Positions 10,833 through 19,413 of a DNA stretch of 64,000 nt are shown here, in pieces. Position 1 is the first letter of the stretch; the number at the start of each line of letters is the position of its first letter. The stretch is from Thermogemmatispora aurantia (GTDB lineage Bacteria; Chloroflexota; Ktedonobacteria; Ktedonobacterales; Ktedonobacteraceae): assembly GCF_008974285.1 (NCBI RefSeq), contig NZ_BKZV01000004.1, forward strand, positions 1 through 64,000, given 5' to 3'. The notes beneath the pieces are model-generated. The model ran no database searches. It was given only the letters and a program-made list of their open reading frames with translations, and had not been told where the DNA came from. A program made the position numbers and the translations under genes.

Positions 10833-11211
10833 CTGACGGACGGAAGAAATACACCGCCCCGCAAAGCGGTCCAGTCTCGTCAATAGCCAACGCTAGCAAA
10901 GCGAGCAAACCAAAGCAAAGCAAGCTGAACCTGTGCATTGACCGGAAAACCGGAGAGGGAAGGGGAAGCCTGGCGGGGTCGCCGAGAGCCTCAGCCGCTC
11001 GGCAGGCAGAAGGAAAGGCCGCAAGCAAGCGAGTGAAGCGAAGCGAAGCAGTCCGGTAAGCGGATACCCAGAGAGAGGGCAAGAAGGATAGGATAAAGAG
11101 AGGCGAGTGCCCCGCGGCCCGCGTTGGCTTCCATTCGTTCAGGCAGAGCCGAAAGGTGACTCCGGGCAACTAGAGCAAGTAACCGGATGCTCAGGAAAGG
11201 ATTCTCCCGCT

Positions 11212-13044
11212 ATGATTGATCCTGATCGCGAACTGGAACCCCGATACCAGTCCTTCCTGGCCAGCCCTGACTGGTATCAAACCAATATACCGTGCCAGGT
11301 AGGCTGTCCAGCGCATACCGACGTCTCAACCTACATCGGCCTCATCTCGCAGGCGCGCTTTGACGAGGCCTACCTGCTCAACCGCAAAGCCAACGTCGTG
11401 CCGGGCGTCCTGGGGCGCACCTGTGCGCGCCCCTGTGAGCCGGTCTGCCGGCGTAACAAGATCGACGGCAAGCCCATTGCCATTTGCTGGCTCAAGCGTG
11501 CCGCCGCCGATCATCGCCAATTCCGCCATCGCGCCGAGCGGCCCCCGATCACCAAAGACAAGAAAGTCGCCGTCGTTGGGGCTGGGGCCGCCGGTATCGC
11601 CTGTGCTCGTGATCTGCGCGAGATGGGCTATCCAGTGACCATCTACGAAGCCGATCCCGTGGCTGGTGGCGTCATGGTCAATGGCATCCCGATCTGGCGC
11701 CTGCCGCGCAGCGTCACCTACGAGGAGTGCAACGAGTACATGGAGGACCTCGGAGTCGAGGTCGTCTATAACACACGCGTCGGGCGCGACATCCAGCTCA
11801 CCGACCTCCTCAAGCAGTATGATGCCGTCTTTCTGGCCGCCGGCTGTTATATCTCCAACCCGATTACCGGACCAGACGGGAAGGTCGTCCCCGGCGCCGA
11901 TCTTGTCGGCGTCATGAACGGCATTGAGTTTCTGGCCAAGACCAACTATGGTGAACCGGTCTTTGTCGGCAAGCGCGTCGTCGTCCTCGGCTCCGGTTTC
12001 ACCGCGATGGACTGTTGCCGTACCGCCATCCGCTTCGGCGCTGAGAAAGTCTACGTCATGTACCGCCGCTCCAAAGAGGAGCAACCAGCCGACGAGTACG
12101 AAGTTGATGAAGCGATTCGCGAAAACGTTGAGTTCCAGTATCTGGTCACGCAGACCGAAATTCTGAGCAAGGATGGCGTCCACGTCAGCGGCATCAAGTT
12201 TGTGCGCAACAAGCTCGGCGATCCTGACTCCAGCGGACGCCGCCGTCCGATTCCCATCCCAGGCAGCGAGTTTGTCCTCGACGATATCGACATGGTGATC
12301 GCCGCCTTCGGTCAGTATAGTGATTCCTCCTGGATTCCGGCCAAGGAGCTGAATCTGGAGGTCAATCGCCGCACCGGCGTGCCGCTGATCGACCGCGAGA
12401 CCTGGATGACCAGCTACCCCGGCCTCTTCGCTGGCGGTGACTTCACCGAAGGCTCGCGTAACCTGATCTCGGCCATCGCTGACGGACGCGATGCCGCCAT
12501 TGCCATCAACCGCTATCTCGGCGGGCAGGATAAGCCGGCGGAGCCACCTGAAGAGATCGAGCTGCCCGACTACCGCCGCGGCATGGTCGATGACTACGAG
12601 TCGATCCCGCATGAAAATATTCCGTCGCTGCCTGTCAAGGAGCGCTATAGCTATACCCGCGAGACCGAGACCGGCTATACTCCCGAGCAAGCAGTCATTC
12701 AGGCCCGGCGCTGCCTGCAGTGCCAGCTCAACATCATGATCGATCCCTCGATCTGTATCCTCTGCTCGGGCTGTGTCGACATCTGTCCGTACGACTGCAT
12801 CAGCATGGAAGGTCTCTCGCGCGTGGTCAAAGGTGATCCGCTCCATCAGCTGGCCGAGACCTGGCAGGGCGGCGCCGACATGATCATCGACGAGGAGAAG
12901 TGCATCCGCTGCGGCCTGTGCATCGTGCGCTGTCCGACCGACGCCATCTCGATGGTGCAGTTCGAGGTCGCCAGCCCCAACGACCGCTGGACCGTCTCCA
13001 AGATCCCGGTGCTCAACCGCGGCCAGGCCAACGCCAGACGCTGA
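11212..13044 (+). CDS. FAD-dependent oxidoreductase with ferredoxin domains (GltD/PreT-like)
   Basis: A 610-residue iron-sulphur flavoprotein. The N-terminal Fe-S domain (CQVGCPAHTDV, then CARPCEPVCRR) is that of glutamate synthase small subunit and dihydropyrimidine dehydrogenase. Next come an FAD site (VAVVGAGAAGIACA), a second nucleotide site (VVVLGSGFTAMDC) and the closing FAD motif GLFAGGDFTEGSRNLISAI. Residues about 540-600 form two [4Fe-4S] ferredoxin motifs (CILCSGCVDICPYDC, CIRCGLCIVRCPTD). It probably moves electrons between NAD(P)H and a partner not encoded next door, since no gltB or preA is adjacent. ATG 11212 follows AGGAAAGG; a longer frame opens at 11107 without support. Confidence 0.88.
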   Translation: MIDPDRELEPRYQSFLASPDWYQTNIPCQVGCPAHTDVSTYIGLISQARFDEAYLLNRKANVVPGVLGRTCARPCEPVCRRNKIDGKPIAICWLKRAAADHRQFRHRAERPPITKDKKVAVVGAGAAGIACARDLREMGYPVTIYEADPVAGGVMVNGIPIWRLPRSVTYEECNEYMEDLGVEVVYNTRVGRDIQLTDLLKQYDAVFLAAGCYISNPITGPDGKVVPGADLVGVMNGIEFLAKTNYGEPVFVGKRVVVLGSGFTAMDCCRTAIRFGAEKVYVMYRRSKEEQPADEYEVDEAIRENVEFQYLVTQTEILSKDGVHVSGIKFVRNKLGDPDSSGRRRPIPIPGSEFVLDDIDMVIAAFGQYSDSSWIPAKELNLEVNRRTGVPLIDRETWMTSYPGLFAGGDFTEGSRNLISAIADGRDAAIAINRYLGGQDKPAEPPEEIELPDYRRGMVDDYESIPHENIPSLPVKERYSYTRETETGYTPEQAVIQARRCLQCQLNIMIDPSICILCSGCVDICPYDCISMEGLSRVVKGDPLHQLAETWQGGADMIIDEEKCIRCGLCIVRCPTDAISMVQFEVASPNDRWTVSKIPVLNRGQANARR

Positions 13045-13109
13045 TGCAGCGCTCAGCTCAGCCCAACTGAGCCTGATAGCGCTGCCAGACGCAGAAGAGC
13101 AAGTAAGCA

Positions 13110-13142
13110 GGGGGAGCTGCCTGCTTTCTGGGCAGCTCCCCC
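13110..13142. terminator. Hairpin between convergent genes (1)
   Basis: GGGGGAGCTGCC (13110-13121) pairs perfectly with GGCAGCTCCCCC (13131-13142) over a 9-base loop. It lacks a long T tract but is well placed after the flavoprotein gene. Confidence 0.6.
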
Positions 13143-13164
13143 CTCACTCAGTAGCGCACTGGGA

Positions 13165-13210
13165 GGGAGCGGGCCGCCCGCTTTTCGCCATCCAGCGGGC
13201 ACCCGCTCCC
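13165..13210. terminator. Hairpin between convergent genes (2)
   Basis: GGGAGCGGG (13165-13173) pairs with CCCGCTCCC (13202-13210), with CCCGCT/AGCGGG extending the stem inside. It stands 28 bases from the stop of the convergent DUF1028 gene and could end transcripts from both sides. Confidence 0.55.
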
Positions 13211-13237
13211 TTCTCAGGCGGAACCGCTGCCGTGACG

Positions 13238-14095
13238 CTAACTACCCAGACGCTCGCGCATAAAGGTCAGCACCACGCGATCGATGCGCTTCCCTTCCAG
13301 CCAGCGCTCTTCCAGATTCTCGCGCCCACAGAAGTGCCAGAAAGCCTCACGTGTCTGCTCGTCAAAGACACCCGAGAGCGGGCCGTGGTAGTCACCGCTG
13401 CGCGTCAGTAGTTCCTGCAGCTCGCGTGCGATGGCCCCATCGATCGGCAGGATATCCTGGGGATCAGGGGGAAAGAGATAGAGTTTGTGCAATTGCAAGA
13501 GGCGAGCCAATTCCTCAATCGGACGAGCATGATCATCGACGCGCAGGTCAATGAAGCGATCGTTGAAACCCCCGTAGCCACCCTTCTCGCGGACCACCAG
13601 CAGAGCCGCGGACTGCTGGCCACGACTGTCGCCGCCAGCTTCCTGGCCTGCGGCTAAGGCTGCCAGCAGGCGATCGCAGAGCTGGCCCGACGTCTCTTCA
13701 AAAGTGCGCGCCATCGCGTTTACCGTTTCCTCGCTCACCAAAATATTGCCCTGGCAGGCATAATGCTCGCCGACGCGCCCACCGGCCCAGGGGAAGCATT
13801 CGCTACCAGTATAGGTGACCGGCGCGCCGCTGACGGGCACAATGCCAACCTGGCGCTTGGCGCGCTCGGCGTCGTCCGCCAGCAGCTGCTCCAGGGTCCC
13901 AGCTGCCGAAAGACCACGGGCCAGCAGCTCTAAACCGCGTGGGCCATAGGTGGTGTTGGCCCAGGATTGGGTGGCGATGGCACCGACGCCGGCTTTGGCC
14001 CAGGGAACGACGGCTCCCACGGCCAAAAACTTCGACTGGACGGCAACGCCTAGCTCACCCGTCTGCGGATCACGGGCAACGATGGAGAAGGTCAT
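13238..14095 (-). CDS. DUF1028 family protein with C-terminal peptidoglycan-binding-like domain
   Basis: A 285-residue protein. Residues 1-210 are the DUF1028 Ntn-hydrolase-like fold, with MTFSIVARDPQTGELGVAV, the run VGAVVPWAKAGVGAIATQS and GGYGGFNDRFIDLRVDD. The last 75 residues (IDGAIARELQELLTRSGDYHGPLSG onward) resemble the putative peptidoglycan-binding domain often joined to DUF1028. The role is unknown; an amide-hydrolysing function is inferred from the fold. ATG 14095 was chosen because homologues begin MTFSIV and AAGGGG lies upstream; the frame itself is open for 109 more codons without support. Confidence 0.85.
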   Translation of the reverse strand: MTFSIVARDPQTGELGVAVQSKFLAVGAVVPWAKAGVGAIATQSWANTTYGPRGLELLARGLSAAGTLEQLLADDAERAKRQVGIVPVSGAPVTYTGSECFPWAGGRVGEHYACQGNILVSEETVNAMARTFEETSGQLCDRLLAALAAGQEAGGDSRGQQSAALLVVREKGGYGGFNDRFIDLRVDDHARPIEELARLLQLHKLYLFPPDPQDILPIDGAIARELQELLTRSGDYHGPLSGVFDEQTREAFWHFCGRENLEERWLEGKRIDRVVLTFMRERLGS

Positions 14096-14152
14096 CTTCA
14101 GGCACCCCTTACGTGAAGCTGGTTGGGTTGGTTGAAGCTCTGGTGTTGAGGT

Positions 14153-14181
14153 ATTATAACATGCCCAGCCGCTGGAAGTAA
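14153..14181 (-). promoter_or_regulatory. Promoter of the DUF1028 gene
   Basis: Read on the minus strand: TTACTT, a 17-base spacer, and TATAAT with an upstream TG (extended -10), about 58 bases before ATG 14095. Confidence 0.7.
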
Positions 14182-14612
14182 GCGAGCGCTGATACAGAAT
14201 CGCGAAGAAAAGCGATGGGTGGGGGAGGGCGATGAACGAGGGAGGAGGAGAGTCGGGAGAGGAATCTTCACCACTGGCTTCCGGGGCACTGGCGGCCTTG
14301 ACTTTCAGCAAGCTTTCCGTCACAATGGAAAAAACGCCATCACTGGCAACAGCAAGCAACAAGCGGTAGTACTCACGCGCGGGAGAGGGGAGTAAGTAGC
14401 CCACACGCCGGAGAAAATGCAAGGAAGCAGTATGGGTCTAAGAGAAAGAAGGAAGCAAGCGCCGGATTCGCCTACGAAACCTGATAGGTGAGCAGGCCAG
14501 AGAAGGTGAAGAGGAGGGGAGGACGGGCGAGGTCCGCAGCGGCTGAGTATGTGAGAAGCCCCGCAAGGCGGGGCGTAGTATGTTGTTGGATGATGGCGCA
14601 GCACCACCACTC

Positions 14613-14730
14613 GGTATATCCCCCGGCCAGGGGCGCTGCCGCGGTGCGCGGTGACGCCGCACGACTTGCTGAAGAGGTGGTCGGCAAGCAGGTCCTGTTT
14701 TTGGGAGGATATACCTGATATCCCAAGGAG
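14613..14730 (+). promoter_or_regulatory. Candidate RNA switch in the sigma factor leader
   Basis: GGTATATCC (14613-14621) is the exact complement of GGATATACC (14707-14715), closing a loop of about 85 bases that contains smaller stems such as CTTGCTG/CGGCAAG. The same GGATAT can instead pair with ATATCC (14718-14723), a local hairpin that ends one base before the AAGGAG ribosome site (14725-14730) of the sigma factor. Two mutually exclusive pairings next to a ribosome site are the layout of a translational switch. It matches no riboswitch class I recognise, and a protein operator is the simpler alternative. The rest of 14182-14612 shows only one GC hairpin (14558-14574). Confidence 0.4.
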
Positions 14731-14735
14731 CGAGC

Positions 14736-15404
14736 ATGGTGCGACAGGACTGGTCGGATGAAGACCTCGTTCAGCAGTTGAAGGAGCGCAATCCCGATGC
14801 CCTGGAAACCCTCATTGCGCGTTACTCGCGCGAGATTTATTATTTTATTCGGCTGATTCTCAATGGCGTGGGGGTGGTCCAGGATGCGGAGGAATGCGTC
14901 AACGATCTCTTTGTGGCTGCCTGGCAGGAGATCGAGACCTTCGATGCCAGTCGTGGTACGCTCCGTACCTGGCTGACGATGCGCGCGAAGTACATTGCGC
15001 TGGACCGACGCCGTCAGCTCTGTCGACGACAGGTGCACGCTGTCCAGCCGGCGGAGGAAAATGGCCAGTGGGCTGCTGCCGATGGCAGCGGTGGGCGAAA
15101 AGGGAATCGATGGGGTGGCCAGGAACCAGAGAATCGCGTTCCTTTGCCTCCTCATCCTGATACCAGCATGGAGCTGCTGCTGGAACAGAATGAAAGGCGC
15201 GAAGAGTTGCGCCTGGCCTTGGCGACGTTGCCTGAGCTTGACCGCTACCTGATCTATCAACGCTATTTTCGGTTCGCCAGCACGGAAGAACTGGCGGCCA
15301 GAACAGGTCTCACTCGCCACGCGATCGATACCCGCCTGTGGCGAGCGCGGAAGAGCTTGCGCGAGGCGCTCAAGGAGTATGCACATGAGTATGAGCGAAT
15401 TTGA
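14736..15404 (+). CDS. RNA polymerase sigma factor, ECF type
   Basis: A 222-residue sigma-70 family factor. Region 2 spans about residues 18-95 (LIARYSREIYYFIRLIL, DAEECVNDLFVAAW, TLRTWLTMRAKYIALDRRR). A linker of about 45 residues leads to region 4 (ALATLPELDRYLIYQRYF, LAARTGLTRHAIDTRLWRAR). The linker is longer than usual for ECF factors. AAGGAG lies 5 bases before ATG 14736, within the structured leader described separately. Its 3' end overlaps the start of the following membrane protein, the usual arrangement for a sigma/anti-sigma pair, so the two are probably translated together. Confidence 0.92.
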   Translation: MVRQDWSDEDLVQQLKERNPDALETLIARYSREIYYFIRLILNGVGVVQDAEECVNDLFVAAWQEIETFDASRGTLRTWLTMRAKYIALDRRRQLCRRQVHAVQPAEENGQWAAADGSGGRKGNRWGGQEPENRVPLPPHPDTSMELLLEQNERREELRLALATLPELDRYLIYQRYFRFASTEELAARTGLTRHAIDTRLWRARKSLREALKEYAHEYERI

Positions 15405-16686
15405 GGAGCAGGCAGAGAACAGGGAATGTCGCGATGCTCTCTCTTTCTCATTCGGTGGCCGCAGGGTGACGCTTCCTCCCGATTTCAGTGAGGAGGAAGT
15501 GGCCTTCGCCCAAGAGCTAGATACGCTCTTCTCCCTCCCCGAGGAGGAGATTCCGCCATACTTTGTGCATACCTTACTTGAGTCTGAAGATCCACGTTTT
15601 GCACCGGTCGATTCTGGTTTTGAGCAAAGAATACGTGCCCGCGTCTTTCAGCGTCTGAAGCTGCAGCGTCGTCTTTTTGCTCTGGAGGAGAGACGTCTCT
15701 GGAAAGAGCTGGTGCGCGGGGTGGGCCTGAGCCGACGCTTCCTGCTGGCCAGTGCCTCGCTCCTGCTCTTCATGATTCTGACGATGGTCATTACTGCCCC
15801 ATCGTTCGCCTCTGGGCTGGTGATTCTGCTGCAGGGGGTCCAGAGCGGCGTCTATCCGGTGCATGGTCCGTTGACGCGACCTGTGGTCAGCTCGCCTCTC
15901 AATGCGACCACAGGCCACAACGATCAGGTGAGCTTACTGGCCGTTCAACGCGAGCTGCATTTCCCTCTCTATTGGCCAGCAGAGGTCCCTGATCACTATG
16001 TGTTACGCAACATTTATCTCTACAGCGACCACGTGCGCGACTGGCCCGTGTGGACTGACGGGCCGATGGTGGAGTTCCGCTACTCCTTAATGGCGCCTGG
16101 TACCCCCTGGCATGATGCGAGCGAGTTGGCGATCCGCGAGTTTAAGCCCCAAGGCCAGGTTTATCAGGTGGTGGAGGCCGATGCCATTCACCCTCTCCAG
16201 GTCGATAGCCAGGGACGCGCGGCGGCCATCTATATTGAAGGTCAGTGGGTGACCATTAATACCTACGCACGTCGCTGGATCTACAACGGTCATTGCGAGC
16301 TGCTTACTCAGCGCAATGGCGTCGTTTTCTGGATTGCTGGCCAGTGCTCGCCGCAGACGGGCCTCAATGTGGAGACCTTGCTCTCTGTCGCAAATTCCTT
16401 GCAGGAGCTGCAGATACAGCATCTGCTGCATACCGGCGTCTCGCTGGTCTCGGCGACAGCCCTGAATCGCTATCTGCCTGGTCCCTTCGATGGCGTGATC
16501 CTCTCGCTCTCGCTCGATAGCAGCCTCGATAGCCCTTATCTCCGTCTGGTTGGCCCGGATCAGCCTGCCGATAGCTTGGGCCAGGCCAAGATCTCGTCAT
16601 CTCATGGCTCACCGGTCCAGAGTCATCAGAGTGCCAGCGGCCATACGACGGCTGTTTCTTCCCAGACGGGCCAGCATCATTCCTAG
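15385..16686 (+). CDS. Membrane-anchored probable anti-sigma factor
   Basis: A 433-residue protein starting inside the sigma gene; ATG 15385 stands 7 bases after AAGGAG, which favours it over ATG 15379. An acidic cytoplasmic part of about 110 residues is followed by one transmembrane segment (FLLASASLLLFMILTMVITA) and a large extracytoplasmic domain. That domain has the look of DUF4367-type domains seen in regulators of sigma factors (LHFPLYWPAEVPDHYVL, IYIEGQWVTI). The last 50 residues are Ser/His-rich. The anti-sigma role is inferred from gene order and topology. I see no zinc-binding HxxxCxxC motif in the cytoplasmic part, so the binding mode may differ from classical ZAS proteins. Confidence 0.75.
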   Translation: MSMSEFEEQAENRECRDALSFSFGGRRVTLPPDFSEEEVAFAQELDTLFSLPEEEIPPYFVHTLLESEDPRFAPVDSGFEQRIRARVFQRLKLQRRLFALEERRLWKELVRGVGLSRRFLLASASLLLFMILTMVITAPSFASGLVILLQGVQSGVYPVHGPLTRPVVSSPLNATTGHNDQVSLLAVQRELHFPLYWPAEVPDHYVLRNIYLYSDHVRDWPVWTDGPMVEFRYSLMAPGTPWHDASELAIREFKPQGQVYQVVEADAIHPLQVDSQGRAAAIYIEGQWVTINTYARRWIYNGHCELLTQRNGVVFWIAGQCSPQTGLNVETLLSVANSLQELQIQHLLHTGVSLVSATALNRYLPGPFDGVILSLSLDSSLDSPYLRLVGPDQPADSLGQAKISSSHGSPVQSHQSASGHTTAVSSQTGQHHS

Positions 16687-16980
16687 CTAGAGGAGCGCCG
16701 GGCGGGCGGGCCAGCCTCTCCTGTTCTGTCCTGTCTATCTCGCGGCTCTGCGCGGGTCTTCTCTGAACTGGTTTTCTGGCGTGGTTCCTCTCTGGACAAG
16801 GACCGGGCTGATCTGGTATCCTCTAAGAAGAGAAGCACGATTGTGGCGCTGCTCATTTCGCGCGCTAGCTTGCTCGCGAGGGAAGAGCAGCAGCGCGATC
16901 TTGCTCAAGATGGTGCTTCGCTCTGCAACGACGCTGAGCGGCGCCAGGAGGAAGGAGCTTATCCTCAAAGGAGAGGGTCT

Positions 16981-17211
16981 ATGAAGGCACAGGCTACGCA
17001 AAGGAAGGCCCAGTCTCGACGGCGCGGTCTCCCCAACCTCCGTCTCTGGCGACAGCGTCGTGGTCTCAGCATCGGTCAATTGGCTGATATGACTGGGCTG
17101 CGTCGGACGACGATCGCTCACCTGGAGGACGGGCGCGAGGAGCCTCAGCCTTATCACGTTCGTCTCTTAGCGCGTGTTCTGGAGATCTCTCAGCTGGAGC
17201 TGGTCTCTTAG
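16981..17211 (+). CDS. Small XRE-type helix-turn-helix regulator
   Basis: A 76-residue protein consisting of a basic N terminus (about 20 residues) and a Cro/C1-type HTH (LRLWRQRRGLSIGQLADMTGLRRTTIAHLEDGREEPQ..LARVLEI). AAAGGAG precedes ATG 16981; the frame is open further upstream but without a ribosome site. It stands alone between the anti-sigma and sugar dehydrogenase genes on the same strand. The partner or target is unknown. Two more very small XRE proteins occur at 55.8 and 56.4 kb. Confidence 0.85.
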   Translation: MKAQATQRKAQSRRRGLPNLRLWRQRRGLSIGQLADMTGLRRTTIAHLEDGREEPQPYHVRLLARVLEISQLELVS

Positions 17212-17380
17212 CCAGTCTGGCTGGCAGGCCAGGGCGGACGGGTTGGCTGGCGCTGAGGAGCCTGCCGTTATTTCACGGTTCTGTACTCTTTTGAGAAGCG
17301 TCACATGGCTTTGTTCTTGCTTGCATGGCCCTGTGGGCAGCTGACAGCTCAGTGCAGGCCCTGACCAGAACGAGAATGTT

Positions 17381-18625
17381 ATGTCGAACGAAGAGGAACA
17401 CCTGCCGGTCACAAGTGGTCAGCCGGTACAGCCGACGCGTCGCCGCGGACGGCGGCGCCTGGTGATGGTTCTCTCGCTCCTGGTGGCCGTGCTGGTGATC
17501 CTGGCCGCTCTGCTCTATAGTCAGCGGGCGCTGGTGCGTAGCTTGTTGACTGGCTCGCATTTCGTGGGCGGCAATGCCTCCGTCGCCTCTCTGCACCTTC
17601 CCCCGGGCTTCAGCGCCACGGTCTTTGCCCAGGGTCTGTCTGCTCCTCGCTTTATTACCTTCAGCCCTGATGGCACACTCTTTGTGGCCGAGCGCGGCAC
17701 CGGGAGCATTGTGGCCTTGCCCGATCCAACGCACAGCGGGAAGGCCGCCCGCCGCGTGGTCGTGGTCTCGGGCCTCAACGATCCAACCAGTCTGGTTTTC
17801 TATCGGGGCGCCCTCTACGTGGGTGAGGCTTCACGCGTGACGCGCTTTACACTAGATGCCTCTTTCCATGTGACGAGCCGCAAGGTGATTGTCCCCAACC
17901 TGCCCACTGGCGGCAACCATGTGACGCGCACGGTCTTGATCGGCCCCGATGGTCGCCTCTATGTCTCGATTGGCTCCTCTTGCAATGTGTGTATCGAGTC
18001 GGACCCCCGCCGTGCTACAGTCATGGTCTTTAACCTCGATGGCAGCGGCGGCAGGATCTACGCTCGCGGCCTACGCAATGCCGTCGGCATGGCTATCAAT
18101 CCGTGGAATAACCAGATCTGGGTGACCAATAATGGCCGCGATCTGATGGGCGATAATACGCCGCCGGAGACAATCTATGCCCTGCAGGACGGCGGTAACT
18201 ATGGCTGGCCGCGCTGCCAGGCCGGCGATATCATCGATCCCGACTATGGTCACCCCGGCGATTGTCGCGGCGTGGTGCAGCCGCTGGTGAAGATGCAGGC
18301 CCACTCGGCTCCGCTGGGCCTGGTCTTCTATACGGCTAATCAGTTTCCCGCTCACTACCACGGTCTCTTTGTGGCCTTCCACGGCTCGTGGAACCGCACA
18401 GTGCCAACGGGCTATAAGGTGGTCTTTATCCCGCTCGATGCCCACGGCGCGGTCGCTGGCCCAGTCGAGGATTTCGCTACCGGCTGGCTGCTGAATAATA
18501 ACGATGCTACGGGGCGCCCCGTGGGCCTGGCCGTTGATCCTCAAGGCTCCCTCTATGTGAGCGACGATAAGGGCGGCTATATCTATCGCATCAGCTATAC
18601 GGCTTCCCCGACCGTCGATCCCTGA
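17381..18625 (+). CDS. Membrane-anchored PQQ-type sugar (sorbosone) dehydrogenase-like protein
   Basis: A 414-residue protein with a short cytoplasmic tail containing an arginine cluster, one N-terminal transmembrane helix (about 28-49) and an extracytoplasmic six-bladed beta-propeller of the glucose/sorbosone dehydrogenase family. Typical blade motifs are ITFSPDGTLFVAERGTG, LIGPDGRLYVSIGSSCNVC, ARGLRNAVGMAINPWNNQIW and GRPVGLAVDPQGSLYVSDD. Two cysteines in CNVC and two in RCQAGD/DCRG could form disulphides. Members use PQQ to oxidise sugars, but whether this one binds PQQ is not evident. The ATG at 17381 has no strong ribosome site. Confidence 0.85.
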   Translation: MSNEEEHLPVTSGQPVQPTRRRGRRRLVMVLSLLVAVLVILAALLYSQRALVRSLLTGSHFVGGNASVASLHLPPGFSATVFAQGLSAPRFITFSPDGTLFVAERGTGSIVALPDPTHSGKAARRVVVVSGLNDPTSLVFYRGALYVGEASRVTRFTLDASFHVTSRKVIVPNLPTGGNHVTRTVLIGPDGRLYVSIGSSCNVCIESDPRRATVMVFNLDGSGGRIYARGLRNAVGMAINPWNNQIWVTNNGRDLMGDNTPPETIYALQDGGNYGWPRCQAGDIIDPDYGHPGDCRGVVQPLVKMQAHSAPLGLVFYTANQFPAHYHGLFVAFHGSWNRTVPTGYKVVFIPLDAHGAVAGPVEDFATGWLLNNNDATGRPVGLAVDPQGSLYVSDDKGGYIYRISYTASPTVDP

Positions 18626-18661
18626 TCCTGCCAGCCTCTCCGCTCGCCCATGCTGGTAGAC

Positions 18662-18690
18662 TTGACAATCCCTCTTCCCTGGTATATCAT
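18662..18690 (+). promoter_or_regulatory. Promoter of the TetR-ABC operon
   Basis: A consensus TTGACA (18662-18667), a 17-base spacer and TATCAT (18685-18690). The probable TetR operator begins at the next base, so a bound repressor would block transcription initiation. Confidence 0.85.
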
Positions 18691-18710
18691 ATTAATTAAT
18701 CAGTCAGTTA
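18691..18710 (+). promoter_or_regulatory. Probable TetR operator, site 1
   Basis: ATTAATTAATCAGTCAGTTA lies directly after the -10 box. A second copy with 18 of 20 bases identical stands at 19375-19394 before the ABC ATPase gene. The shared sequence and position make autoregulation by the TetR protein likely. Confidence 0.7.
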
Positions 18711-18729
18711 AATCGTGGGATAGAGAGAG

Positions 18730-19353
18730 ATGGCACGTCGGCCCAAGACGGAAGGAACAGAGGATCGCCGCGAGCAGATTATCGATGCCGCGCTGCGGGT
18801 CTTTGCGCGCAAGGGCTTCGCTCGGGCGACCAATAAGGACATCGCTCGCGAGGCGGGGATTACGCCAGGGCTGATCTACTACTATTTTGCCGATAAGGAG
18901 GCCCTCTTGCAGGCAGTGATTGAGAGCCGCTCGCCGCTGCGCCTCTTTGAGCAGCTGGAGCCGGCTCAGTGGGATGCACCCCCTCCCGAGTTTCTGCGCT
19001 CAATCCTGCTCCAGGCCCTGGACGTTATCGAGAGCGAGCAGGTCATTAGCCTGATCCGTACAGTCCTCTCGGAGCTGCTCCACGGCGAGGAGATCCCGCT
19101 CCTACCAGGGCTGTTCCTGCCACGCATCATCGATGTTCTGCAGCGCTACCTGCGGCTGCAGCAGGCGAAAGGCGCTTTACGCCCGGAGATGTCGATCGAA
19201 GAGACGGCCCAGGTGCTGCTGAGCGCGATGATGGGGCTGGTGATGCGCCGCCAGGTATTGCGCGACGCCAGTGTGCTGCGTTATTCGCACGAGGAGCTGG
19301 TGTCACTCGTCTTGAAAGCCCTCCTGCCGGGCCTGCTGCCGTCGGACGGCTAA
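18730..19353 (+). CDS. TetR family transcriptional regulator
   Basis: A 207-residue repressor. The N-terminal HTH is classical: IIDAALRVFARKGFARATNKDIAREAGITPGLIYYYFADKEALL. A variable ligand-binding helical domain follows, with a typical C-terminal segment (MSIEETAQVLLSAMMGLVMRR). It is the first gene of a cluster with an ABC exporter and an FAD monooxygenase, so it probably senses a toxic hydrophobic compound and derepresses these genes. Two near-identical operator candidates flank the gene. The ATG is preceded by a purine-rich GGGATAGAGAGAG. Confidence 0.95.
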   Translation: MARRPKTEGTEDRREQIIDAALRVFARKGFARATNKDIAREAGITPGLIYYYFADKEALLQAVIESRSPLRLFEQLEPAQWDAPPPEFLRSILLQALDVIESEQVISLIRTVLSELLHGEEIPLLPGLFLPRIIDVLQRYLRLQQAKGALRPEMSIEETAQVLLSAMMGLVMRRQVLRDASVLRYSHEELVSLVLKALLPGLLPSDG

Positions 19354-19374
19354 GCTCTTTTTTTTGCCTCGTTT

Positions 19375-19394
19375 ATTAATTAGTCGGTCAGTTA
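19375..19394 (+). promoter_or_regulatory. Probable TetR operator, site 2
   Basis: ATTAATTAGTCGGTCAGTTA differs from site 1 at only two positions and sits between the tetR stop and the ribosome site (GGAGG) of the ABC ATPase gene. A second, internally regulated start for the exporter genes is therefore likely, although no clear -35/-10 pair is visible here. Confidence 0.65.
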
Positions 19395-19413
19395 GTAGAA
19401 GGAGGAGAGCAAC

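Noticed and set aside
11326-12846. 506-codon minus-strand frame opposite the flavoprotein
   Set aside because: A mirror frame of GC-rich codons; the plus frame carries the FAD and Fe-S motifs.
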